Origin: Tretioscincus oriximinensis
Lineage: Eukaryota > Chordata > Lepidosauria > Squamata > Gymnophthalmidae
Direction of reading: 5' to 3'
DNA: 64,000 bases
NCBI GenBank assembly: GCA_022410635.1
Contig: JAJVDF010000412.1
Span: 1,025,771 to 1,089,770 of the forward strand
This document shows positions 33,930 through 46,100 of this stretch, one piece after another. The notes beneath the pieces are model-generated. The model made no database searches. It worked only from the letters and a program-made list of their open reading frames with translations, and was not told where the DNA came from. Each line of letters starts with the position of its first letter. Position 1 is the stretch's first letter. The translations under genes were made by a program, and so were the position numbers.

Positions 33930-34360
33930 ACAATAACAGACTGCCAGCTTCCTGTTTCTCTGCTTCCTGGAAGAACCCGTGTTTCCTGTTATCTGGTCTT
34001 AAGTTGTGTTTCTGCCTGCTTTTCTACGCTGTTTGTTCATGATGACAAGAGCATATTATAAAAGCTTGGATGCCCAGCAGCTTCACAAAGCTGGTAGTGA
34101 GCAGCAGCAGTCCAAATGTGAAAAAAGTGAACCAGAGCTGTGTGGTACTTTTGGCGTGGACTGCTGGGAAACCTAGTCTGAGCAGTGGGCAGCCTCTGCT
34201 GCCCAGCTCTGTGGGGCCCTGCTGTGCAGCCTGCAGCCCCCAGCCTGCACCCACAGCTAGCCCTGGGAGGGAGGAAAACTCTTTAGCCAATCTATCCTCA
34301 GTCCTGCCTACAGGAAACATTTTTGCTGCTTACAGAATGTTGTCTTGGGGATACTATATC
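33930..34360 (+). repeat. unnamed interspersed repeat 'A', uninterrupted copy
   Basis: TAAGTTGTGTTTCTGCCTGC, GCATATTATAAAAGCTTGGA, GCCTGCACCCACAGCTAGCC, CTGCCTACAGGAAACATTTT. Shows the unoccupied site for the MITE found in the copy at 22.9 kb. Confidence 0.75.
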
Positions 34361-34490
34361 TCGGAACAGGAGCCTACGAACCGTGTGCCAGTTTAAGACA
34401 ATGGTAGGTTGATATAATCTACACTGGCATGTGGGCCAAACTCTGTCACGGAATATAGTCCAGAATAAGGAACAGTGTGGACAGGACCGA
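34345..34490. mobile_element. GTCCCCACTGAGCC-family MITE, reverse and degraded
   Basis: ACTATATCTCGGAACAGGAG, TAATCTACACTGGCATGTGG, AGTCCAGAATAAGGAACAGT. Confidence 0.6.
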
Positions 34491-34517
34491 AGCAACAGGT
34501 GGACNGCAGACTCCAAG

Positions 34518-34735
34518 ACTGGGAGCCAGTTTGGAGTAGTGGTTAGAGTGTTGGACTCACATCTGGTAGTCTCCTGGTTCGATTCCCCACTTGTCCATGA
34601 AACTCNGCTGAGTGACCTTGGGCCAGTCACAGTTCTTTAGAACTCTCTCAGCCCCACCTACTTCACAGGGTATCTGTTGCGAAGAAAGCAACAAAAGCTT
34701 CGAGTATAGGGCGGGATATAAGAATAAATAACCCA
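34518..34735 (+). repeat. SINE-1, shortened tail
   Basis: CCAGTTTGGAGTAGTGGTTA, TGGTTCGATTCCCCACTTGT, GGGCCAGTCACAGTTCTTTA, GAGTATAGGGCGGGATATAA. Ends just before a MITE fragment (34,735-34,770) and the CpG island. Confidence 0.85.
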
Positions 34736-34799
34736 GAAGAAGTCTCAGTGGGGACAGGGCCTGCGCCTGCATCCAGACGCCCGTGTCCCTATTTTGAGT

Positions 34800-35400
34800 G
34801 ACAATAATCCAGATCGAAGGGAGCTCAGTCAGTCAGCGCCACAGAATTAATGCCGTGTGGGCGAGGGAGATGGCGGGAAAAGAGCCTGCAGCGGATTTGC
34901 TTTTTGCCTGGCAGCGCCGACCCGGAGCCGCCGCCGGGGCAAGGAGCAAAGGCAAGGGGGCCCAAGACTCCGCCAGCAGCAGATCCTGCAGAGGAAAGAC
35001 CTGGAAGCGCCGCGAGGGAAGCAGCGGGGATCACGACACGCCCAAACTTGTCCCGCCGCCACGCCGCGCCCGCCGGTGTGTCTGGGATGACCCGGGTCTG
35101 TGCGTGCACGTGTGCGCGCGTTACGCAGCCCCGCCACAGCAGCCGCTCGCTTTGCAGCCCAGAGAGAGACGCCGGGGCTGGTCGGTGCGCCTGGCTTTCG
35201 TCCTGCCTGCTTAGCATGTATTGCTGCCGCCGCAATATGGAGGGAACCCGTCGGCCTCTCTACAAACTCTTCACCTTTTGCTGGCTTCTCCCGGGAACCT
35301 TCCTGCAGGCGCCAGGTACCGCCCTCCGGTCCCTTAGCAGAAGCCCTTGGGAGCCACCAGGGAGCGGGGAATAGGCGGGCCGACCGGGTTCTTCTGCAAC
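34800..35400 (+). promoter_or_regulatory. CpG island, promoter of the mucin-like gene
   Basis: GC-rich, CpG-dense block with long stop-free frames on both strands, abruptly bounded by a MITE fragment and a SINE on the left. It contains exon 1 of the plus-strand mucin-like gene (ATG 35237, donor at 35316), so it is its likely promoter and 5' UTR. The overlapping open frames (34850-35374 plus and others) show no protein resemblance apart from the part that continues into the signal peptide. Confidence 0.75.
35237..35315 (+). CDS. mucin-like gene exon 1: signal peptide
   Basis: Starts at ATG 35237 in a good context (A at -3, G at +4) and ends CCAG|GTACC with one base of codon 27. It encodes 26 residues: a basic start (EGTRRPLYK) then a hydrophobic core, a classical signal peptide with likely cleavage near the exon end. 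The alternative ATG at 35216 (A at -3, T at +4) is in frame and gives MYCCRRN first, which would still leave a working signal. The frame is also open further upstream through the GC-rich island, so an N-terminal extension cannot be excluded from sequence alone. Confidence 0.82.
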
Positions 35401-37161
35401 TCTGCAGCCCGGGAGAAGTTTGGACCCCTTATTAGTTGGTTGCTTCTGGGTTCTCTCTCTGGGCACTTCCTTTTTGAGAATCTCCTTTTGCATTCCCACC
35501 ATCTGGCTGACGGCATGGGGCGCCTCTATGATCCCGTTTTCCTACGAAAGAGTCAAAAAAAGGGGCTTTTGGGGTCCACACTGCGGCTCGAACCGGGAAC
35601 CCTCCTACCAGGTCGTTTTATGTTGCCATGGAGGTCCAACCCCCCCACCCCCTTCCTTTCCTCAGCCTTGAGCTCGTGGTTTTTGTTGGTTTATTGAGTT
35701 AAAAGCTCCCTTGGTGTTTGAGTATGGATCTGAAATGTAGAAGGCCAAAGAAAAAGACTGATTTATTTAATAAGCAATATCTAGTCAATCTTCCCTTAGG
35801 AAAAACAGTGAAACACCTTTGCCCTGCAGGGCAGAGGGAAATCTAGGTTGATTTCGAAATGAAAACCTCATGAATAGATACCCAGACAGACTAGCAAATT
35901 CAGGGTCGGGGATAAGGAGGAAGGGAATCAAAAATAAGTAGGCAACCATCGTTTGGCCTCTATAAATCCATGGTGAGGCCACCTTTGGAATACTCTGGGT
36001 TGAATTCTGCTCACCTCACCTTAGAAAAGATATTGTGGAACTGGAGAAAGGGCCAATAAGAATGAGCAAGGGGCTGGGGGAATGAAATCAGGCTGCAACG
36101 TCTAGGCCTCTTCTGCCTTGAAGAATGGCATTTAAGAGGTGATCTGGTCGGAGTGTATAAAATCGTGCATGAGATGTACAAGGTGAATAGAGGAATAGTA
36201 TTTTCTCCATCATACAATACTGAGAACAGTCTTTGAAGCTGGTGGGCAGAAGCAGTAGGACAGACAAGGAAAGCAATTTTTCTTCCCACCCAGAGGGCTG
36301 TTGGGTTTATTGAATTTGCTTCCAGGAGGGGACATGGTGGCTAAATAGCCTTGGATAGCTTTAAGACTGAATTAGACAAATTTCATGGAGGCCAAACGTA
36401 TCAATGGCTACTAGGATGAGACCTTCGGGTATAGGGCGGGGTATAAGTATAAATAAATAAATAAATAAATAAAAATATTGTTTCTGGGACGGAGCAACAG
36501 GCAGGATTCCAGAAATGCTGTTGTCCGGAGTTAAGAACAGATGAAAGTTTTACCTTCTTTGCTTGAGATGCCCAGGTGCAATTGGGGGCCACTGTATGGG
36601 ATAGAATGCTGGACTAGATGACCAAATTCATCAGGGCTCCTCATCATCATCTTTCTTATAAAAGGATTATAGTTGATTACACCTGTGTACAGTTTTGATC
36701 ACCGCATCTTGAAGAAATGTGGCAGAATTGGAAAAGGTTCATAGGATGGTGATTGGAGAGTATTTACAACTCTTGTAGTTTTTTAGTCTAGAAAGGGGAC
36801 AATGGAGAGGGAAAATTCTAGAGGTGAATGGGTAAAACAAAATAGATTCAAAGGAGANTCTTTAAATATTTTTTCCTGTTCTCTAAAATACCAGGATCAT
36901 AGATTACTGTATCTGATTAAGTTGAATTCTAAACAAATCTGGACACATAAAAAGTTTGTTGTTAAACTGAGGTTGCTTGGAATTTTCAAAGGCAAAGAAA
37001 TGTCATTCTTCAGGTTTAGTATCGGCCTGGGCAAAAAGGCATGTGTGCCAGGAGTAAACTCTCTGATTCATTGGTTGTTTTGACTGAATAATAATTCATT
37101 ATTGGAATTGGAAGCAACTGATATCCAATGTCTTGATTCATCATTAGGGGGAACATGCCTT

Positions 37162-37193
<32 letters not shown>

Positions 37194-40100
37194 AGAAGAA
37201 GAAGTAGAAGAAGAAGAAGAGTTTTTTATATCCTGCTTTTCTTGCAAAAGGGACTCAAAGCGACTTTTAAGGGTATTTTCCCCACCAGGCTGTGGTGGTT
37301 CCCATTTATCTAGTTGCAGTCAGTTGCATTTTCTTGCAAATAGCTGGGTTGGCTAGAGCTACAGGATATCCGACACAGAGCTTCGAAACCCAGTCTCCCA
37401 GATGAGAGACCGTCTTCTTAGCGACTGAGCCATTCGTATCTGCGTATACATTAACAGCATATAAAAATTGTTTTCAAAGCATGTTGTATTTTTAATCTCA
37501 GTAGGCTTCAAAGTGAGCCTGCAAGGTAGTTCATCATTATTAGTGTGGTGTTGGTCAGAGTGGGGCCTGCCATAGTCTAACTTTGGCATAAGGTCTTCCA
37601 AACTCTATGCCAGGATGTAACCTCCCTTGCAGTTTCATTCCATAATTTCTAGTCCTTCCATGTGCCAAAGAAAACAAAGCTGATCCCCCTGCACTATGGT
37701 AGCCCTTCAAATGTATTTGCAGAAGCTATCAGGCTTCCTCCCAGTCTAAAGTTTAATTAATACATTTATTTTCACTGTGGGTTGTAAATATATAATTTTA
37801 CTCATAGCAGCCAATGAACGTGACCCACTTTCCAGAAAGTTTTATTTCTTAATGAGGAGATTATTTATCACATTTTATTTCTGTGTATTGTAATGGACTA
37901 ATGGAGTATATGGGTGGGGGAAACCGCTGTGAGTCAATATATTTTATAGATCTGTTGCTTCCTTCTTCCTTTGCCCTTGGAGCTGACAAATTATGTTTGG
38001 GTGTCGTGTTAAACATGGCTTAACAATATACAAACCAGCCACTAAAAGTCTGAGCTATGCATGCTTCTTTCGCCTACGTATCTTTGCAATTTTTGAGAGG
38101 ATTTGCTTTATCTTTCCTGCTTCACCACTTATCCTACTAACCCAATGGGGGCGTGGACTTATAACTGCTTTGCCANTTTCTAAACAAAGGGATTTCTGAT
38201 CACAAGCTAATAACATGCTTCCCCTCCCCCCATTTAATCCTATTCCCACTTTAGATGCCATGGTAAGTTGAAATTCCTGGTAACTTAAAATGCATTTACC
38301 AAAGTCTTTCTAACTGAATGGGAACATGCAAAACCAAGCCTGATGATTTGTAGATAGTTGTGGCATGATGTCACGTTGCATCTAAACACTACCAAGTAAC
38401 TAAACAAAACACAGTAATTGTCATTAGAAGGTGTAGCTGATCTCCTTGCACTCCCAGCTGAACTCCCTCAATTATCTATCTGAACTAAGCCAATGGGCAC
38501 ATAAAGGCAAGCTGCTCTGGCTGTTTGCCCTTATTGCTTAGACTGGCCTATAAAATCTAGGCTATAGACTGCACTTTGCAGGTATGGTGGGCTATAGCTG
38601 CTTCAAGAAAGGAACCATAAATAAGTGGAAGCTCCATAGATAGTTGTATCTGACAACTAATCCAAATTTGTTTGTGTTAATCCCTGCTTTTTGTTCTAGT
38701 GGGAGTTCCTAGTATTTTCTGTTTGCTGTTTACATTTGTTGTTTACGTGTGTTGTTAAACAAACTTCTTGATTCTACATGTCTAAGACTCAAGCTTCCCT
38801 TAGCCAGTTCTCCAGGGTTATGGTTCTGTAGCTGAAGTAAAGCCAGTTTCAGTTTGCCTTGTGCTTCTTAGTGCTTTCTGTGTGAGACAGGACACTGAAT
38901 GAGCAACATACTTGTGCTATTCTCCACGTGGTCGTATGTTTGAGATATGCCCAAAATGGCCGACTGCCAGAGCCATTTCTCTTNTGTCGAAAATAGGGCC
39001 ATGCTGTCACTTGAGAACTTTCATTCCCTTCTTGTGATGTTTGCAAGGGGATGAGGTATANAGTGTGAAGACGCCACATGCCCCAGGGCCAGCTGGCATT
39101 ACAGTGTCCCTTCATGGAGGTGCAGCTCTATTATTAAATCCAACTTGGCAGCATCTGTGAAAATTCTCTTCGCATTTGTTGTACATTTTTATGAGGATAT
39201 TGTTTTTAAGTGTAATTGTTTATTTTAGTAGTAACGTTGGCAGAAGAAAAACAACAAGGGCTGTGTTCACAATAGGGGGGAAGAAGTGAATTGAAAAAAC
39301 ACAAAGNGGATCTAAATCTGATGTTTTCACTTCTTCCCTGCCCCATTTTGGCCTCAATTCAGCAGCCTAACAGGGCAAGGAAACAGGAGAACTGCACAGA
39401 GCACTCACTGAGTAAATGCAGAGAGTGTACCTTAAAAACAACAACAACCTGGTTTTACGCAAATTTCTACTTGCGCAAAACCAGGGACTGTGATCTTTGG
39501 GGCACCTTCTGGTTCCTGTAGCGGAGCCAAAAGCAGCCTCAAGGATCCTGGTTCACGGTAGATCTTTCCGGGCCTCCTGCCTTCTGGCTGCATTGACAGC
39601 ACTTTGAAATTCTTGTGATGGAGCAGCAGTGGGAAACTTAAAACACAAGCAGTTGCTAAGGGGGAAAGGAAGGAGATCCTTTTGGCTTTTCTACTGCTGT
39701 GGACCCCGACCCTTGGGGACATTTGTCTGTCAGAAGATCCCCCAAGGACTGTTCAACCAGACCACATGGCAAAATTGTTGCCAGAGTGCATTTAACATTA
39801 ATTGTGTTCAGCTGCACTTGTGACCGTTTTTTTCTGAATGAAATCCGCTCAGAAAAGGTGTGGCTATGCAAACTGCACATGGCAAAAACATTTCTCATTC
39901 AGATTACATGGAAGCACATGTGCCCAGTGCAGAACCACCACAGCTTTCACATCTAATTTTTCACCTGTTGTGGAAGAAAAGAAGAAGAAATTAAGTGTTG
40001 ATTTNTATACTCCGCTTTTCTCTTTTTTAAAAATTTGGTTTAAAACACTTTATTTATATTTGCACAACATTACAATCAACTTGCATTCTTTTACAGTGTT

Positions 40101-43100
40101 TCAAACATTTCCACCTTTCCCCTTTCCCCCTTCTATTTACATACCTATTCAATATTTATTAGAGGAGCACACATCTGGAAAATTAAATTCAANNTCATTT
40201 TTGTTGCTTCACTCCTTATTTTGCCCTTAAATATTTTGTGCTATCAACTATTATTTTTACAATCTCTTATTTTCTGAATTATTAATTCTACAAATAGAAA
40301 TTTCAGTAGGAATCATATTAATTATGCATTCATAAATTTTCTGCATTATCCCTATAGTGCTGCCTTCTGCCTATTCACCATAACAGTCTGAGCACAGATG
40401 ATAGGGTAGTATCCCTTACATCCCCAGGTGTTATATTTCCCAAATCCCCATGCAATACAGCTGTTTATCTGTTATTCTTATTTGTAGGGTGAAGGTACTA
40501 TTTCTCTTTCTGCTTTCTGCAAAATTCCTTCACTTTTTGGCATTCCCATATCATGTGTATGAAAATGCCTCTTCATTGGTATTCATGCCAGCATGTTCCA
40601 GAGACATTCTGAAAGAAATGTGACAATTGTGCCGGCATTCTATACCATTTATTTTCCTTCTTGTCTCTTTCATCTGATCTTTTTTTGTTCCTTTTATGCT
40701 TTTAACTTCCCTCCTTATATCTTCTTTTATTATATTTATATCCATACTCCAAGTTCCACATAACTTATACTCCACTTTTCTCAATGCAAATGGATTCAAA
40801 AGTGGCTTATATAACCTTCTGATCTTCTCTTCACAACAGACACTTTGTGCAGTAGGTGGGGCTGGGAGCTCTGAAGAACTGTGACCTACTCAAGGACACT
40901 TTTTATCTTATGAACATAATAAAAATTATCTTATGCATAATCAAAACTAATATATCCAAGTGTAAATATAGTAATAAACACAGTGAACTAACACAAGCTT
41001 TCTGTCATCTTTAAATGAACATAAGGAGAAGATTAAGTATCTAAATGCACTTCATATAATTATCATTTGTCATCCAGTACAGAGATGCCTTTTGAGGTAG
41101 CTTATATGAGACATTGTTTATTGTGGGTTAATTTACTTTTGGACAAATACAGTAATTAATTGTGCAATCACATATTTTAAGAGTTTTTAATTCCAATTCT
41201 TGATATACTGCAGTCGTTTTCTATAAAACGAGTTGCTCGAAATCCATTTTTACTGACTACGCATCTTTCCAAAGCAGGTACTGTTCTTGTCTTGTTCAAT
41301 AGTGCCTTGTTCCAGCAAAGTTCAGAAAAGTCATTTCCTCTTGTGATTTTAAAAAAAATATATAAAAACTTAGGAATATTTTTGATCTGTGAGTTTTGGC
41401 TTTCTCCCCTTCATGCCTTTGGCTGTGTCTGAGGGAGTGGTAGAAAATGTTTGCTTATCCTCTGTATGTGCACGTCTCCTGTGAAGCTCCAGTTTATAGA
41501 GCGGGATAAAGCTTAAATTGTCATCTATCCAGACTTTGCTCTGCTGCCCTGAGGTCACAAATATACAGTGAAAGTACTGTCTAATAGCAGGCAATGGAAG
41601 CGTGTCTGTCTCTGCCCCCCACCCTTGTCTGAGTGGGACGCAGTCAGATCAAAAGTGACTTGAGTTTGCATTTTGCAGAGACTTGCGAACAAAAATGGGC
41701 AGATACTTAAAATGTGAAAATATGTGAAATCTCCGACCACATCCCAGGTATTACATGACTGGCCACGCTATTTTCAGAAAAGTTGGGAAGCAGAATTACA
41801 TGGTCTCTCGATGGCTGTGCCCCTTCTAAGATTTTTTACCAAGATGATAGCAGCATCAGGAAGAATTCGCCTCATGAGTTCATGCATGTTCAGCGATCCA
41901 TTCGCTATAAAAGCCCGTTGCACAAATAGTATGCTCTATGTGGTCTGTGTTCAGTAATATGGCTAAGGGGCCTTCTTTGTGTGATTCACCCTTGGCAAAT
42001 TTCACTGTTGGTGCTGGAACATATATGGTGGAAGCTATTGAGAGGCACGAATGGCTCAGGTGTTAAGAGTCGGTCTGTCATGCAAGAGATCCGTTCTCGA
42101 AACCCTGTGTCGGCCATAGGGAGGGGTGAGCACCCTCTACTGGCCTCAGCTCTAGACCACTCAGCTATTTGAAAGAAAGTGGATTTGCAATCTACATTTC
42201 AAGTAGATTCCTGAGTGGGACAGATAGAATAGATGTAACCCTTCGGTCTAAAATTAACCTTGTAAGTAGCTCTGTTCAGCAGGATATGGGTATAAATGCC
42301 ATATTCTTCTTCTTCTTCTTCAACATCATCATTATTTTGGCATAAGTATAAATAAGAGCCAGTTTGGTGCAGTGTTAGAGTGTTGGACTCATACCTGGTA
42401 GTCTCCTGGTTTGAGTCCCCACTCCTCCATGAAGCGAGCTGGGTGACCTTGGGCCAGTCACAGTTCTTTAGAACTCTCTCAGCCCCACCTACTCCAGGGA
42501 GTGTCTGTTGTGGAGAAAGCAACAAAAGCTATGTGCGCAACCCTATGGTTGGCCGCCCTGAGGCCTTTGGGTATAGGGCGGATTATAAATACAAATAAAT
42601 AAATAAAAAGACATTTGTTTTGACTGTCTCTTCTCTCACAATCCTGAATTCCTTCCATATATTTTAATCAATTGGTCTCTCTTTTTTTAATCTCTTGAAA
42701 AGAAATCCATGATCACAAATCTAAAAATACTTATTAAAATAATAATTTCTAATCCACCCTAATTACACACATGAGAGGGGAACAGGACAGCAGCCTTCTG
42801 ATACCTGTAGATTTCTGATACCTCTATGGCTGTTTCCCAACTGCAAAAAGGGTTGAGACATTTTTCTTTCAACATTCCTGGCATCATTTCATGGGAAAAC
42901 CACCAGCAAGCCTTCATTTGACAGGTCTCAACATTTGGCCTGTGAAGTACAGCAAGCAGATGCTGCCTATCATCTCATCTGTTGTTATATGTGAGGCAAG
43001 ATTTCAACTTTACAGTAACCTGGCTTTCAAACTCTCTTCACTGATTTTTTTTTATCTGCTGCAATTTGCTTCTCCTCAACTTGTGAAATACAAAAGGAGA

Positions 43101-46100
43101 ATAAGAAAGCTTGGTGGACAATTTTATACATTATACGTTTTAATTATGTCTACCACCCAATTAAAAAAAAGGAACACTAGAGGTTCAAGTATAAACAGCA
43201 ATTTATTCTGCGGGTAATATAGAAACTGGCGTTTAAATTAATACAAGGGTACGTCGTTCCCCCATATAGACCTGCCTGTGCACTAAGATCTCAAGGATTC
43301 CTGAAATGCCATTTGCAGGCCATTGAGAACAGTTGAAGATTTTGCTTTCTCCTATTCCAGACTGCCCAGGTGCAACTGTGTGAGACAGAACACTGGACTA
43401 GATGGGCTCCGGCCCGATTCAGCAGGGCTCCTCTTATGTTCTTCCCTTGCAGAGATGCAGGGGGTAGGAGCACATAGAAGGGCCTTCTCTTTGGTGACTC
43501 TCACAATCTGGACCAGGCACNGATAGCTCAGTTGCTTAGGAATTCGTCTCTCGCCTGGGAGATCGGGTTTCGAAGCCCTGTGTTGGAAGTGGGGAGGGCT
43601 GAGCACCTTCCACTAGCCTGTAGCTCTAGCCAACCCAGCTATTCGAAAGCATGAATTGCAAGAAATTGCAGCTGAATGCAAGTAGATACATGGGAACCAC
43701 CAGAGCCTGGTGGGGAAGATAGAATGTNAGCCTTCGGGCAAAATATATCCTTGTAAGCCGCTTTGAGTCCCTTTGAAAGGTGAGAAAAGCGGGGTATAAG
43801 AACCAAGTTCTTCTTCTTCTTCTTCTACTCTGTGTAGCTTTTGGTGCCTGATAAAAATATACCTCTTCACTCAGTCTTTTCACTCCTAGCTCCCCTCTGC
43901 ATTTGTTCTTTCAGGAAAGGAAGGTAGATATCACTGTTTTAAATGTTTTGCTAATGTGTTTTTATGTTGCTTTTAATTTTCTGTTACCTGTTAACCAGAC
44001 AGACAATGGAACATTAAGTAGAAGTCTGAGGCTATGGGATATTGCAAGGCCCAACCCTACATGTTATCCATATGGGTGCTTATGTTCCCCGGAAGCATTC
44101 CAGGACAAGCTATCCAGATTCACCTGTTTCCTATTAGCCCACAAGACTTTCAGCTTACCCAATAGTATTCTGAAGATAAGCTGTGAAAGGTTGTACTCTC
44201 AGGGCAGCCACCATGTCTAGGTTTCTTCCTCCACTACCACAGAGGTGGAAGGACTAATCAGCAGAGACAGTTCCAGTTCAGAGTCTTTCCACAAATGGCA
44301 GAAAATAGTCAACACTGTGTCATGTTTCCAGACTTCCAGTGGAGCAGAAATATTCCAACTGTGAATGTTCCACTCCAGAAGTTGGGTCTGCATGCAGCCT
44401 AAGTTGCTTTCTGAAGACCAGAGACCTCCTAGCAGCAAAAATAGTTATGTTTTCTTTGGGAGCAAAAGGCAAACCATTCNGGCTTACATCATATCTGAAG
44501 GATGATAAGATTGCGAGTTATATTCAATTTTTGGAAACCAGCGTCTTCTAGATTTGTGGGTTGCAATGGAATACACACTTTTGGGTTGTATAATGCCAAC
44601 AAGAATCATGTGGCAAATCATAAGAACATAAGAACATAAGAAGAGCCATACTGGATCAGGCCACAGCCCATCGAGTCCAGCATTCTGTGACACACAGAGN
44701 CCCACCAGATGCACCTGGGCAGTCCGATCAGAGGAAAGCAAAATATGCTGCTCTTGTTCGTGACTCCCTGCAAATGGTATTTCAAGAGTCCTGCCTGTTG
44801 CTCCATCCCAGAGGCTACATCCAGACAACTATCTTAGTATCCATTTATACCCTTAGTGTCCATAAACCTGTCTAGTCCTGTCTTGAAACTATCCAAGCTG
44901 TTAGCTACCACTACCTCTTCAGGAAGTAAATTCCACAGGCCGAGACCAATCTTTAGAACTCATCTGTCAAAAGCAGAACACTAAAGGGAAATTAATACTT
45001 AGGGATGTCCTTTTTATGGAAGGTTGGCCCAGTTTAGCAAATCAGAATGAAAAGGCCCCATCCGTTTCATGAAATCCTCAGCTGTTGACAAGTTTCTGTT
45101 GGCCACTTATTACCGGAAATATTTTTTAAAAATATTTTTCAAGCTGATCTGTTCACAGCTTCTTGACCACCTATTCTTTGCTGCTAGTAAACGGGGTAGG
45201 TCCATGCACTTTTGTGATAAAAACACATGCTTTGGAAAAAATGAGAATATTCAGAGTTCTGAGTCACCTTGGCAAGCAAAACAAGCCACCTTTTTTTGAA
45301 GCATATTCATTACATAGCTCTGGTTGTTGAATATGTTTACCCAGAAAAAAATACTCTGTAGTATTTTGATCTTGTTGCCACCACATGTCATACATTTGCC
45401 AATCCGCTACCTTGCCCAATTCAAGGTGTTAACTTTAACTTGACCCGAAATAATTTGGGCCCAAAATAGACAAAGGAACACCTTCTTCCATATCAATCTG
45501 TTCATGCCTTAAGATCTGCAGGGGTGTCGGAACCCNGCGCAGAGCCTTCTTGATGGTTTCCCCCAGTCTATGGAATAGTCTCCCCCTTGCATGTCAGTCA
45601 CCATCCTTGTATTCTTTTAGAAGATCTTTGAAGCTGCACCTCTATAACCTGGCCTTCGGTTGAAGAAGTGCCGTTTTTCTTCCCACTTTCAGATACTGTT
45701 TTTAATTTCTCAATTTTGCATTGTTGTTTTTATTTTTGGCTGCCCTGAGACTTTCAGGTATAGGGCGGGGTATAAAGATAGATAGATCAGACAGACAGAC
45801 AGACCAATAGTTTGGCTACGCATTTATGAATTAAAGTCTCATGTATTAAAGGCGACATATATAATAGTAACAGCAACAACAAATTATTTATTTTTATTGT
45901 TATTATTACTATTATTAATCAAGTGGGCCTGTTCTTCTCAGGGATGCTGGATCCCATATGGTATTCAGGAGCTGGATCTAAACCAAAAATGTGACCTGTT
46001 TAGGAAATGTCTCTAGCTGTATTGGTTAGGTATCTCTGGGAACACTGAGCCAGTTCAGTTGATCTCTACAGATTGCTTCTTAATTCTGTGTAAAACAATA

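Noticed and set aside
34850..35374. 174-residue plus frame across the second CpG island as a full gene
   Set aside because: Only its end (from ATG 35216/35237) has protein character, as a signal peptide spliced to exon 2; the rest looks like a stop-free GC-rich 5' UTR.
37102..37356. 84-residue frame with poly-Met and poly-Glu
   Set aside because: Produced by (ATG)n and (GAA)n at the end of a SINE-2 copy.
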